Part shown: positions 11,526 through 22,992 of the stretch, piece after piece
How the letters are laid out: the number at the start of each line of letters is the position of its first letter
Numbering within the stretch: position 1 is the first letter of the stretch
Assembly (NCBI GenBank): GCA_002946415.1
Contig: NJPS01000010.1
Location: forward strand, 1,488,001 to 1,552,000
Source: Rutstroemia sp. NJR-2017a BVV2
Taxonomy: Eukaryota > Ascomycota > Leotiomycetes > Helotiales > Rutstroemiaceae
Length of the DNA: 64,000 nucleotides
Direction: 5' to 3'
The notes under the pieces: model-generated
What the model saw: only the letters and a program-made list of their open reading frames with translations
Database searches by the model: none
What the model was told of the DNA's origin: nothing
Translations under genes and position numbers: made by a program

Positions 11526-12776
11526 TCAAACAATATCTTCCGAATTCCTATACCTCCCGGCCCCAGACCCCGCAACCGGCTTCCTCCCAATCCCCGCCCC
11601 ATGACCCCTCACATCCCCCCCCTGCACCACGCCCTCCTTCCCATACCCATGTCCATATCCAGCACCAGTCCCCCATCCCACCTGTCTCGTAAACGTCGCA
11701 TCCTCCAACTCCGCACTCGCACCCGCACCCGGGAATGGCACAGATCGGTTCAAAGGAATATGGTTCGTGCGCCAATCCCAAATACTCGCATACACCATCC
11801 TGTACCCCGAAAACGCCATCACCGTCCCGATAATCGCTCCGGCAAGACAATCATACCAGTTATGATACTCATCGATCGTCAACGCACCGGCGATGAGCGT
11901 AGCACCCAGAATCGGCGCGTAGGTAGCGATCAGTTTCCACATCGCCGGGTGGTAGTTGGACCAGACCTTCAGCTTGGCGTTGAGGTACAGGTACAGGAAG
12001 ACGAAGCCGGCGAAGGCGGCGGTGGAGTGTCCGGACGGGAAGGATTCCAGGGAGTCGTCGATTTCGTCGGGGTCGCCGGTGCAGATGGACCGGTCATACA
12101 TGATGAAGTTGAGGCCGTTGCCGGTTTCTTGGGAGGTTGTTACTGGGATGTTTGGCTTGCAGACGGTGAGGAAGTGCGGGCGGAGACCGCCGATGAGCCA
12201 TTTGAGGAAGACTTGGACTGGGGGGGTGTTAGTTGGTTGATTGAGAGGGGTGGGGGTTGGTGGTGATGACTTACAGACTGCGGCGGTGATTAGGGAGTAG
12301 AGGAGACCGATAACTGCATTGTTGACGTCCCAGAAGGATCGGATTCTGATCTGGCAAATCAAGAAAACAGCGATGGGAACCAATGCGGCTAGAAGAGCTG
12401 CAGCCCAGATGGGAACAATCTCGTTACGAAGAGGGTATGCGAACTGGGGGTAGACGATTTCTGTGAAGAGATCAGCATTAGCGATGTTCTTGCTGAGTGT
12501 CACGATTGAGGTTCAACACATACCTCCGTCTTGGAAATAGACAGGGAAAGATCTGGACGGAGCTGGATGAGCTTCGTATACACCGAGACCGATGGCGCCC
12601 ATAGCAGCCATGGTAAGGATATCGAGCCAGGTGACTTTGAGCCATTGACCAAAGCTAGGGCGCTTGTTCATGGGAAGGATGAGTGGTTCTTTGTGGCGGC
12701 GCTCATGCCTAGTGGTGGTGGCATTGGCAGGAGGAGCGACATTGGCGTCGTTTTGGCGACGAGTGAAGAGACCCAT
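11526..12776 (-). CDS. PAP2-family phosphatase (lipid phosphate/diacylglycerol pyrophosphate phosphatase-like)
   Basis: A 376-residue membrane phosphatase. Exons 12776-12524, 12460-12275 and 12217-11526, with introns of 63 and 57 nt (gtatgt...cacag and gtaagt...cccag); joined exons are in frame. Family motifs: K152-x6-R159-P160 (KWLIGGLRP), P207-S-G-H210 (SFPSGHST), then a third motif with His265 and Asp269 (EYHNWYD). The canonical Ser-Arg before that His is replaced by Ala258-Leu259 (see findings). Several transmembrane helices flank the motifs, as in yeast Dpp1-type enzymes that dephosphorylate lipid phosphates. The C-terminus after residue 310 is Gly-rich and disordered. The start MGLFTRRQND is preferred over an upstream in-frame ATG. 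Confidence 0.9.
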
Positions 12777-15214
12777 CTTGGGTGGGTGAGTGATATGAGA
12801 TGGGTGAAGATTAATTAAGATCCGACTAGATCTGTGGCTGGGGGAGAAGGGCACAGCACAACAGCAGAGGGGAACCCAGCCAAATAAAGGCTCGAGAAAA
12901 GAGAAGAAGAAAGTTCGTCGCTACTGAAGCTGAACGAAAGTCTTGTCTTGTCGAGAAGATATCAAACTTTAATAGCCCATCTCCCAGCCCAACAGCCAGC
13001 TGAAACCGTACGTACCTCCAAGTAATTTCCAAATACAAGTTCTTGTTCCCGTTCCTATTCTTGCTTGATCCCTTGATACCAGCGCCAAACAAAATAGCGA
13101 TTTCATCGAGAATTCTCCACCTCTGATTGGCTGCGCAAGATGACGTCAGCATAGCGCGATACTAAAATCTCAACTGCTGCATGGAAAACTGGGAAGCGAG
13201 AATATTTCCCCATGCTATATTGCGTGTGCCAAGGGGTCGCCAAGACCCTGAAATTCGTGTCCGCGCGGATGTATTGCTTTTTTAGCATTTTTATGTGCAA
13301 AAGGATGGTGATCTTTCGTTCGTTTGCGCGGTATGTGTGGCTGGACTCGGGAGTGACGATGAAGGTGGATGAGAGCGTTGGAAAGCTTGTCTGGGGTTGG
13401 CGAAAGCTTGCGTTTTCTTGGTATGACTCGGTATGGGTCAGTAAGTATGGACTTTGGACCTCATTGTTGCTAGTAAGCACAGTTATTTGCTCACTCTCAC
13501 TTTTTCATGGAAGTTGAAGTCGATGTAACGATCTTCATCTCTTGTTCTTGTATTAGGATATATTGAATTGGCAACTGATATTGCTGTTCAACCCATAGCG
13601 ATACTTTCGACTACCAATGATTCAATGCTTTTCTCAACTTCCATTTCCCTCACCTCTACTCAGTAGCTCCCTCACAACCTACATTCAAGGTACATACTCT
13701 CAGTCTCCATACATAACTCCACACACCAACCAACAAAGCAATACAACCTCTCCCAAAACCCCCAAGAACAAACACAGTCGTCTATGGCAGAGGAAATCCC
13801 CTCAAAGCATACCTATGAACACGGAAAAACCACACGGCATGAGGACATGCTGAGCTCGGTGCTGATTACCTTCTCCTCCATCCAGCCAGCCAGCACCGAA
13901 CCAAACACAAGTCGAGAAGACGATAACTAGAGATATCACTTCTTGTGTACAAGCTATTATCATCCTATGTGTAAATCTTCAAATCTAACCCTCTTCAAAT
14001 CCAACATCCCCTTCTCTCCCCCACAACTCAAAACGATAGAAGCAGCCATACACTCACCCCCCACACCCGCCTACTAACCAAGCATAGAGAGCGCCAACAA
14101 GTGAAAATCTAGACGTCGAGAAGTTATACATACAGCGCTGGGAAGCAATAAGATGTATTATTTGGTAAGGGTGAATGGATGAGTATGTGAGTAAGTAATT
14201 GACGAAAAGGAAGGGCGTACGATAAAACAGAATGGAGGTGGAATTTGTTACAACTTAAACAGGCATAGTATACATTTACCAGGAGGAGGAGATATAGAGA
14301 GCGAAATTTTTCGCCGGTGAAGTCGAATGCAAGCAAGATCGGTGGATGGAGTGAGTGGATGGCTAAATCATATCGGGAGAGAGGATCTACTATGCGGTAT
14401 GACTTACGAGGTGTAAATGCATGACTATCCTCCTGACCGACTTGCGTGTATATTCACATATGCATCATAGTATCACCCACCTCACAAGCACTCACTCAAA
14501 AACAGCAAACAAAGAATCCTTGGTAAATCTGAATATTTTCAAACACACTTCAAGTCCTCTCCCCTCTCTCCCCCTATCCTCTCAAAAAACCTCGAATCCA
14601 CCAATACTATGCACAACCCAAAAAGTAATTCCAATCGAGAAAGAATCTATCTCTTCGATACCCTCAAGCCGATCCGCGGCGAGTATATAACATAAGAGGT
14701 AGGTTTTTATTGTAATATTTTCCATACCCAATCACTCCATCCGTAAAATAAAATATCTAAAAAAACTCAATCCAATCCAATCCATCCAACAATGTCCACC
14801 ATCATGCAAGTAAACGTCGATCCTAACAAGCTTGTCGTGAGTAGAGAGAGCTTGCCTGTATGCGTGTTGAGAGAATCGAGAGGTTCTGGTGGAATAAAGG
14901 GAGGTCCAAAACTCCTGGTAACGAATCAAAGTATGTCGGGGGTATATCTTGTGTCGTTAATGGGGTGTAAAATCGTAGAAAAACGTAAATAAGCGGCGCG
15001 AAGATGAGAAAAAAAGAAGTATCGTCAAGCCTTAAAATGTAGAGTCGTGAAGTTTTATAAAATGTAGAAATGCGAAAAGTGCGAAAGGTTTGAAGGTTCA
15101 GGGTATGAAGGTGTAAGGATGTCGCATCGAAGATTTCGTGGCGTAGAGAAGAGATGAGGCGTATTGCATTCCAACATACCTGACAGGAATGTGGTAACCA
15201 TAACCCCGCATGTT
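12777..15214. other. Intergenic, no gene recognised
   Basis: About 2.4 kb, AT- and pyrimidine-rich, holding the phosphatase promoter at its left end. Conflicting short frames show no domain or splice support. Confidence 0.55.
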
Positions 15215-15565
15215 TTACAACATAGCTACAGCAGCCATAATAAACAATCCCATTGCGCCAATTCCACCGGCTTGAACTGCTGGTGCTGCGTTTGCGAAAT
15301 TCGAAGGAACAGCTGATGATGCTGAGGTGTATCCGGGAACTTTTCCTGTGCCAGTCGCAACAGTCGTGCCTACTGAGGTTGGGGCAATGACAGAGCTGTT
15401 ATATGTCGAGTAGGTAGATGTGACGGAGGCGACAACTTCTGACACAGTAATGGTACGGGTAGAGGTAGCTGTTGAGGTGAAAGTAGTCGTAGAGGTATCG
15501 GCTTGCGCGCAGACGAATGCGACGAAGAGGGAAAGGAGCAATGCTGAAAGACCGCGGAAATGCAT
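15215..15565 (-). CDS. Small Ser/Thr-rich secreted protein, probably GPI-anchored
   Basis: A 116-residue protein with a clear signal peptide (MHFRGLSALLLSLFVAFVCA, cut near residue 20). A Ser/Thr/Val-rich middle (about residues 22-80) is suited to O-mannosylation. The C-terminus is hydrophobic (GGIGAMGLFIMAAVAML) after small residues, the layout of a GPI-attachment signal. No cysteine-rich or catalytic domain is present. This is typical of fungal cell-wall surface proteins. The start is an ATG and no intron is needed. Function beyond the wall or cell surface is unknown. Confidence 0.85.
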   Translation of the reverse strand: MHFRGLSALLLSLFVAFVCAQADTSTTTFTSTATSTRTITVSEVVASVTSTYSTYNSSVIAPTSVGTTVATGTGKVPGYTSASSAVPSNFANAAPAVQAGGIGAMGLFIMAAVAML

Positions 15566-16575
15566 CTTGAATGTAGTTTATAAAGGTCCTGCGAAAGGCT
15601 TGTAGATATCGACAGTAAACTGAATGCGACGATTGAGCTTGTGGAAAGGATCCCAAGATCGGAGACGATGTAGATAATGAATCGACTTGTTGATAGGTAT
15701 CTCGACAAGAGGAATAAATATACAACAGAAGTTATATCAAAGCGTGCGGACGGTGTCTGGGTGTTTCGAAATGGTGATGCGCTTTGGCACAATATGGCAA
15801 TTTCGAATAATGAGATGGATGGGTGGGTGAGTGAGTGGATGGGTGAATACAAAACGGACTTGCGCAAAGTATTGAGTGAGTATTGAGTCTATTGTGATGT
15901 ACGATGTAGAAATGTATATTGTAGTAGTGTAGACTTTGCCAACGAAGTCTTGGATGGTTTCTTGGGAATAGGATGAATGCGAGGGTGCGTGAGAGAAGTT
16001 GTGTACCAAAAGAGTGAGAGTTCAAGGAAAAGGTTGGGGGAGATGATGAAGATATCTTGGGGATGTTTGGGGACGTTTGGGTTGGCGAGTAAGTTGTTAA
16101 GTGGGTCAGCTCACCAATTTGGCGGTTTCAGTGCATTGTGATTGGAGAGATTTACCCGTCGAGCCCGGTTGCGCTTTCATTTCTGGGCTGACTGGGGGGG
16201 CTGCTTGGAGTCTTGGAGTGGAGATAGCTACAGTAAATGGTCAATCTGCTGGGATATTAGCCCTCGCCGGCATAGGAAGAAGACTGGGCAGCACCAAAGG
16301 GTGGAAGCGAGCAAATGAGATGGAGCCTTTGCAAATAATTGTTAATAAACTGCATATTGCTGCTTAGTCGATGAAAAACGGCAAGGAAGAAGGTGGTCGA
16401 GTTCTACGTGGAGTGTGTCAATGGGATGAACGAAGAACAATCTCCGCAAAACCTTAAGGGTCTGGGGGTTTGGACCGTGAGGTTTCTGGCTTTGGCTTGG
16501 GTTTGGGCTTCTTAGGCTATAAGGTCAGTATCGTCGGAAGTGTCGCGTGCGTTTCATCTGGTGGTTGGTTGAAGG

Positions 16576-16638
16576 CCGCTGGCCGCTGGCTGTTGGCTGT
16601 TGGCTGTTGGCTGTTGGCTGTTGGCTGTTGGCTGTTGG
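16576..16638. repeat. Heptanucleotide tandem repeat (CTGTTGG)n
   Basis: About seven copies of CTGTTGG, after two related CCGCTGG units, read directly. Confidence 0.9.
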
Positions 16639-16735
16639 CCATCCATCGTCCCTTTTCTCGCTCTTTCACACACACCCTCTTCTCACCTAGTGTACGAAGC
16701 AAACATCCACCTTCCACTGCTTCCATCCAGTCCAT

Positions 16736-16833
16736 CCTCCACTCATCCACTCATCCACCCATCCACCCATCCATCCACCCACTCATCCACCCATCCATCC
16801 ACCCTCCACCGCAACCGCAACCGCAACCGCAAT
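16736..16833. repeat. Pyrimidine-rich tandem repeats (CATCCAC/CATCCACC, then CGCAAC)
   Basis: Irregular array of CATCCACC/CATCCACT units followed by about four CGCAAC units. Confidence 0.85.
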
Positions 16834-18270
16834 CTCCATCGCTAATATTCCTCAACGTGAGAAACAAGGCTATCCACACACTAGCAGGGATCTTGCTGAG
16901 ACGAAAGAAGTTTGATAGGTGCTTCGGGCCTAAGCGAAAGCTGGTACCTGGATTAGCGGGAAATCTGTGTGACCGACAAGACGGTAAAAGAAAATCTTGA
17001 CATGCCGGTACCTGGCGCTAACCGGTTGGGGAAATCTCCCAAATGTGCCTGACTAGTCGTTGTCGTAGTCGTTGTTCGGATAGCAACGGAGAACAACTTT
17101 CTTTCGCCCAATTGCTGATAGCCTGGCATGCAAGTCGGTGAAAAATGCAGTCATTCTGCTTCTACCGTAAGGCTACATGCTACGTAGACTAGAAATGCAT
17201 CCATTGTCATCGCATCACTTCCGGCTTACCAACGCCCAGTGTGTGGGCCGTTTCTTGCTCGATTCCTTCCCGCCACGCCAGGCACTCCTCAATTCGACCT
17301 GAACCACTCCTTTAGAAAATGAACCACTCCTTTACGAATGGCTACTCTGCCTGCGCAAGAAACTAGCGAAAACCGAACAAACCGAGGAACTCCCGTCACG
17401 ATTATCACGAAAGAAATTACCGCGAAACCACTCCCTCACTTCCTCACTTCCTCCTATAGTCACTTTGTCACTTGACCATCGATCCAAATAACTCTAAAAT
17501 GGTCTGAATCAAATGAAGAGCTGATCGCGGCTGTCCAGAGACATCGCGAGATGAGCTCAAATTTTGACGCAAGAGCGGCTGGCTTGGATTTGTGAATCCT
17601 TACTGCTGCTTGCTTATATAAGTTAGTCGAGTTGTGGAGATTATCCTTTTCGTCGCGAAGCCGCCGTCGTTCAAATCCTCTTTTCCTCCTTAAGCAAGCA
17701 CAAGTTCTGGGCAGATCCAGATCTCGTTCAACGAAACACAACTTCTTCCTCTTGCGACTGAATTAATTCCTACCAATTCGACAGGAGCAAAGGATACGCG
17801 CGCATACTCTCTAAACTGTCAGTCGTCGCACAGTGTCGAGAACAAGCTCTCGATTCAAATAATTAATTAAGAATAAAGAACTTCTCTCCCAAATTAACCT
17901 TAACCTTACTCCCAAGCCATCCATACTGCGCCATGCCTCACTCCTCCCACTCCACCATTTCAAAATAGCCTCACAGCCCGGCCGGTCCCTCTCTCCTAGA
18001 CGTTCCATTTTTACATTCTCCCTCGTACACCAACTTCTCCTCCTCCAATCCTTCCATTACACAACCACCATCCTTCCCCATTGTTGTAATAGGCCGCTGG
18101 CTGAATAACCATTCCTTCAAATCAAACGATTGGTGTGTCAGTGTCAGCCTCTTTCAGGGTTTGGTCGTTCTGTTCAGCGGATTCCTTTAAGATGGGAACT
18201 TAACAGGCTTGAGATACGGCTCTTTGTGGCTTTGTGCGCCGGTCTGTATATCTTGCGTATATTTTCTGGT

Positions 18271-18366
18271 TTTGTTGGTATGAGTAATTTTGTTGATGTG
18301 AGTAATTTGGTTGGTATGAGTAATGGGGTTGGTATGAGTAATGGGGTTGGTATGAGTACTGGGGTT
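18271..18366. repeat. 18-nt minisatellite (GGTATGAGTAATGGGGTT)n
   Basis: About five units of 18 nt. The first three are diverged (TTTGTTGATGTGAGTAAT type) and the last two are nearly identical. Because the unit is divisible by three, frames run through it on both strands. Confidence 0.9.
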
Positions 18367-18896
18367 GTTTTGGAGGTTTATCATATGATAGCCACGTGCT
18401 TAGTAGGCACGTGAAACATACGGGCTTTGCGAACTCGACTTGAGCCAAGCCCTGAATGCATTTGTACCTATCTTGACTCTCCAGAGCAAAAATCAAGTCG
18501 TTTGTGGATAATTTGTTGTAGCTCATCACTTATGCCAAACGAACTTCTCTGAGATCTCTCAATTTCCAAATGTTTCCCAGTTGTTATCAGTTGTCGAGGC
18601 AGGTGAAGTCCCGCAACCCACAAGCAATGCTTGCATTTACTATTGGACGAACCCCCCATCTATGGTCCCTGTTTGCATACATATGTCAAGTTGGGACATG
18701 AAAGCAGCAGGATCGTATGTCACGTGGCATGTTTTACATTGATGAAGATGACGACGATAACTCCTGCATATCTCTTTTGGACCAGTGCGTAGTGTAGATA
18801 CATAGGGGTAAATCATAGCTATGGAACGCTGGTCTACTTTTGTATTTCTTCCCAAGTAGGAAGAAAGATCGGATCTAGTTGTACCATCTGTGCAAC

Positions 18897-19190
18897 CAGA
18901 ACACCGATGCTGAGCACGCTTGATCGCTAGGGTTAACAGTCCTCTACATCTTCGAAACAGGTACTACATAGCTTGGAATTCGTATGGGAATGATGATGCA
19001 TTTACCAAGAGTTCCTACATCTCCCCAACCACGATAATCTTTCACACACCCAGAACACCAGTGCTGAGCACACTCAACCGCTAAGGTTAATAGTCCCATG
19101 TGCCTTCGAAACAAAACTTCTGTTTGCTTAAAATCTGTATAAGAACGATGAAGAGCTCCTAGATCTCCCGAACCATGATAATCTTTTCCC
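18897..19190. repeat. Diverged tandem duplication, about 150 bp unit
   Basis: The segment from 18897 (cagaacaccgatgctgagca) recurs from 19051 (cagaacaccagtgctgagca). Both copies continue through a shared middle (ccttcgaaaca-type) to a shared end (aaccaygataatctttt), with an offset of 144-154 bp. Many differences are transitions. Confidence 0.8.
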
Positions 19191-19547
19191 GCTACTTTTC
19201 CTTGTCCTGGATATCAATCTCGCAGATACCATAGCGAATCCCCCCCCAAAATCTACAATGGGGTTGTTCTGCATATGCTTGATGCAAGACAAAGGGCATC
19301 TAAACAAGCAAATAACAGGGACTTAACGAAACTACAACAATGGATTTTTTGAAGGATAAAAAGGGCCGTTGAAACTCTCTTTCATGTTCTTTCATCAGCA
19401 GTTCAAAGCATTTCATCTACTTCACTTTATTACTAACTACTACCCTTTGTTGACCGAGCAGGATTCACAATTTCTTCTTTATCAACTTCATTCAGAGTTA
19501 ATTAACTTCATTCACAGTTCAACCAACTCCCCCCACAGGTAGCAATC

Positions 19548-20057
19548 ATGTCCCGCACCCCCGCCGGGATCCCCCTCGCCTCCATCAGAGCCGGCATGCT
19601 CCCCCCTCGTGTCCGAAAAATCAGCAGCTCACCCACCCCCAGCAAAGGCCGCAAGATCATGGACATCCTCGGCTACACGCACCCCAAAGACCGCGTCAAC
19701 AAGCGGCCCAAGGCCAGCGAATGCCCGTTCCAATGCTGCGGCAGGGGCTACACCACGCAGCGGACCTTCCGCAATCATGTGCGCCAGATGCATGAGTCGG
19801 GCGCTGCGAACGTGTGTAGGTTTTGCGGGAGAAAGTCGCCGAATCGCAGGGCCCTCGATGCGCATTATCAGAAGGTCCATTTTGCGGTTTTGTTGGAGAT
19901 GGAGGGGAGTAAGAGGAGGGAGGAGGAGGTGAGGAGTGCGAAGAAGGAGGAGGAGGAGAGGAGTGCGAGGAAGGAGGATAATGCTAAGAGTAAGGATACT
20001 GCTAAGAGCAGAGACAGTGGCTATGTTTCATCTGAGGATGGCGATGATAACAATTAG
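19548..20057 (+). CDS. Two-finger C2H2 zinc finger protein
   Basis: A 169-residue intronless protein. Two adjacent fingers: C-P-F-Q-C-C followed by HVRQMH (about residues 59-82), and CRFC followed by HYQKVH (about 90-111). The first finger has an extra Cys inside its Cys pair. The N-terminus is basic and Ser/Pro-rich. After the fingers a run of Glu/Lys/Arg (residues 120-155) probably forms a charged helix, ending in a Ser/Asp acidic tail. A nuclear, nucleic-acid-binding role is likely by family, but the target is unknown. The ATG start has a good context (caatcatgtcc). Upstream there is a CT/TCA-rich 5' leader. Confidence 0.85.
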   Translation: MSRTPAGIPLASIRAGMLPPRVRKISSSPTPSKGRKIMDILGYTHPKDRVNKRPKASECPFQCCGRGYTTQRTFRNHVRQMHESGAANVCRFCGRKSPNRRALDAHYQKVHFAVLLEMEGSKRREEEVRSAKKEEEERSARKEDNAKSKDTAKSRDSGYVSSEDGDDNN

Positions 20058-21666
20058 TCAGGTAAGACTTCACATCCTCAAACTTATCCGCATATTCGGG
20101 AGCAGATTTTTCTCACAAACGGATTCCGCAAGTGCGGTCTTCCACCAACAGGTAAGTAAGGGCATCTCTTTTCACCCCGGGTATCATCATTTTCCATAGG
20201 GTAGGTACTACGCACTGCTGCAGAGCAGTCCTGTTCGATTCTTTGTACATATATTCTTGACCACTAGGTCAGCTTTTGCATTTACCTGTTACATGCGCTT
20301 TTCCTCCAGAGAAAAAACGAGCTTGGATTCGGTCGCTGTTTGTAGTGGCGCACGCCGAGCTAGATCGCTCTCTGTATCTCCACCCCCTCTTTGGACAGGC
20401 GCACCGGGGGTTCGGCTTTAGCGCCCCCCCGGACCTGTCAGGATTTCTTACCGTACTGGAACTGCTGTGGAGTAGTCTCTGTTGTTCTTCCTTTCTTTCT
20501 TCCCCCCTGCTACATATTTATCCCACGAAGCAAGTTTTCTTTTGTTTTAGTAAGTATGGATTCAGAGAAGAAAATGTAGAAAAGAAAGAAAAAAACTTTA
20601 TAATAAAAAAGAAAAAAAGAAATTGGGAATTAAAAGTTAGTAAGATTATGTGTTTTGATGTGATTTGTGTGTGTGTTGATATGATTTGTATATATTGATA
20701 TAGTTTATATATATTAAGTAAGATGGAGTGAAGAAGAGTGAGGAAGAGCGAGAAGGAGTGAGGAGGAGTGATGGTGGAATTTAATGGGTAGACAGGTGGA
20801 ATTTGAAATTTATATGGATGTGTTTAGCATATACTTCCCAGTTCCACATACTCCAAGGTGAGTCCGCAGAACTAGAACTATCTTCTCGCCGAATGTGCTA
20901 TCCTTGGCCTAGAAGAGACTGAGAACTTGAACATCGCCATTTTCTGCTCTTACCACCGGATCTTATATATAACCTCAACCTCCTTTCCTTCCAGCTTCTT
21001 GATTTACATCTATCTTCTGGTGATTGGCATGGGTGTGTGTGCACTTCAGAAGTTCAGCGACTAACGGAATATGGTGGCGTCCAGCAAGCTGCAAGCGTAT
21101 AGTTAGTTCTATGGCCTCGAGCAGTTCTGGTCTGTCCTAATATTCGGGGGCAGGTAGGTGATACACCGATGGTGGGGGGAAGCTCGCACATCTGCTAGCT
21201 GGCTAATTGGGTTAGAAGGTAAATAGGGGTTGGAAATGGTAGTACGTGATGGAAGTGGATTTTGGAAGTTGTTGGAGAGGTTGGTGTGGAAAGTATAGAG
21301 GGGTTTGCGTATATTGGGAGGAATTTCTTTATACGATACTAACAAAATCTTGCCGCTGCTTCTAGTTCTTCGGAAGTTCTGAAGGTGAGTGGCGAGAGAG
21401 CTTCTTCTTTCTCAATCAATAAGCATAATGTTGAGAATGAGTTAAAAATCCAAAAGTCTTCTATCCCGCATTATCCGAGCCCATTCCCATACAAATTAAG
21501 AAAGAGAAAGAAATCAATTCCTATAGTTATAATTGAGAATAATATATACACACACATATATATGTACGATTTCGAAGGTAAACCATCCTGCAACTTCCTC
21601 CCCAGAATACCACATCCTTCATTTATATACAAGCCGAAGCATCCCTCACACCTTCCCATCCACCAC
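20058..21666. other. Intergenic, no gene recognised
   Basis: Contains the zinc-finger gene's 3' side and the polygalacturonase 3' side (convergent genes). There is an A/G-rich stretch near 20570-20760. No supported gene. Confidence 0.6.
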
Positions 21667-22992
21667 TTAAGAGCAAGCCCCAACCACACTCGGCACACTC
21701 TGGCATTTCGAGTAGGTCTTCCCTCCCGTAACCGCAACACCCGACCAAGTCCAACCCGTGCACGAAGTCGAGCTTCCACACACAACCACCACATCGTAAC
21801 CAGAAGAAGACACAGCGCCCGTACCGGAGATGTTCTTGAGCGTCAAGCCTGTGATGGGTACGCCTGTGGTGGCGGTGCCGTCCAAATCGCCGCCGTCGTA
21901 GTTCTGCTCAATCAGAATTCCGTACTTGGAGATGCTGCTGAGCGTAATGCCGGAGTAGGTGACGCCGTTGACGAGACCAGTATCGCCGGAGATGGTCTTG
22001 ACCCGGATGCCGTTGACGGATTTGGTTACGGTGGAACTGCTGAATGTGACGCCGTTGACGGTGTTGTCGGTTCGGCCTCCAACGGAGCCGATGGAGAGAC
22101 CGTGGCCGCCGGAGCAGTAGCCGTTTTTGAAGATGATGTTCTAGAGTGGGAGGTTAGTTGATGTGATGTTGGGGGAATATGATGAGCTTGATAGGTAGGT
22201 TGGGGACTTACGGTTCCGGAGTTGATGGCAACACAGTCATCTTGGTTGTAAACGGTGGCATACTCTGTGTGGCATATTAGTATGGTATGAATATAAGACC
22301 ATGTCACCGCGATATCACTTACCAATGGTAACACTGTCCGAAGAACCGATGTCGAAAGCATCAGTGTTTTTACCTAGGGAATCACCAGCCGAAGCATCAA
22401 CAGTGATGTAGGCCAATTCCAAGTTGGAAGCACCGTTGATACTGAAGACCTGAACAGGTGGGTTGAGAATAGTAAGAGTCTCGATGAGCGAATTGGTCAA
22501 GTCATGGGCTTGGAAGAACTTGGGCTTAGTCTTGCCACCACTGCCACCCTCCCCGTCCCAGTACGAAGCACCGTTTCCGTTGAGAATCGCAGTTTTAGCA
22601 TTAGATCCTGCGACTGTGATGCCGGTTCCGCTAACAGCAAAAAGTGGTCCTGCCCACTCCTTGTAGGCGAACGATGTCTCTCCTTGGAAGATGATGGTAG
22701 TGTCATCAGGCAGGTCGGTCATGTCGAGGGTCACACCACCTGGGACGGTCAATGAGTTGAGGATAATGGTTGAGCAAGCAGCTTTGGACTTTATGGCGGA
22801 GGAATAGCCGAGCGTGCCGCTGAAAGTGCATGTTGCGGCGCGCTTCTCGATGTTGCGCTCTTCAATGGCGGCTTCAACCTCGTGCGGACTTGGGGCTGCG
22901 GTTGGGAGCGGAGCAGCAACAGGGCTAGCTGAGGTGGGTGCCAACATCAGGGCTGAGAGCAGCATAGCTGCCATGCATTTTGGAGAAGGCAT
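21667..22992 (-). CDS. Secreted endopolygalacturonase, glycoside hydrolase family 28
   Basis: A 398-residue pectinase that hydrolyses alpha-1,4 bonds in polygalacturonic acid outside the cell. Exons 22992-22323, 22264-22212 and 22140-21667; introns of 58 and 71 nt (both donors gtaagt, acceptors acag and ctag). Signal peptide [18 protein letters not shown], then a propeptide ending at Lys-Arg before ATCTFSG, a Kex2-type site. GH28 signatures: Asn209-Thr-Asp211, Asp232-Asp233 ([10 protein letters not shown]), His254 (GGHGLSIGS) and Arg287-Val-Lys289 (usually RIK). The parallel beta-helix Cys residues include a C-terminal pair. The ATG at 22992 is used because the longer frame begins with TTG. 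Likely induced on plant material and glucose-repressed by analogy; nothing in the promoter proves this. Confidence 0.95.

Larger units (their letters stand above)
15566..19547. other. Long intergenic region rich in simple repeats
   Basis: Nearly 4 kb without a supported gene. It carries several minisatellites and a diverged tandem duplication, listed separately. It also has an 18-bp direct repeat (tgaaccactcctttasraa-like) near 17300-17340. The right end should hold the zinc-finger gene's promoter. Confidence 0.55.

Noticed and set aside
12513..12854. PAP2 start at 12854 (MPFSPSHRSS...)
   Set aside because: The internal ATG at 12776 gives a normal N-terminus; the extension is low-complexity leader.
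13103..13517. Opposed ORFs in the phosphatase upstream region
   Set aside because: They are sense/antisense shadows without a recognisable domain or splice sites.
21385..22161. 258-codon plus-strand frame opposite the polygalacturonase
   Set aside because: It is antisense to a clear GH28 exon and has Gly/Val/Asp-rich shadow composition.
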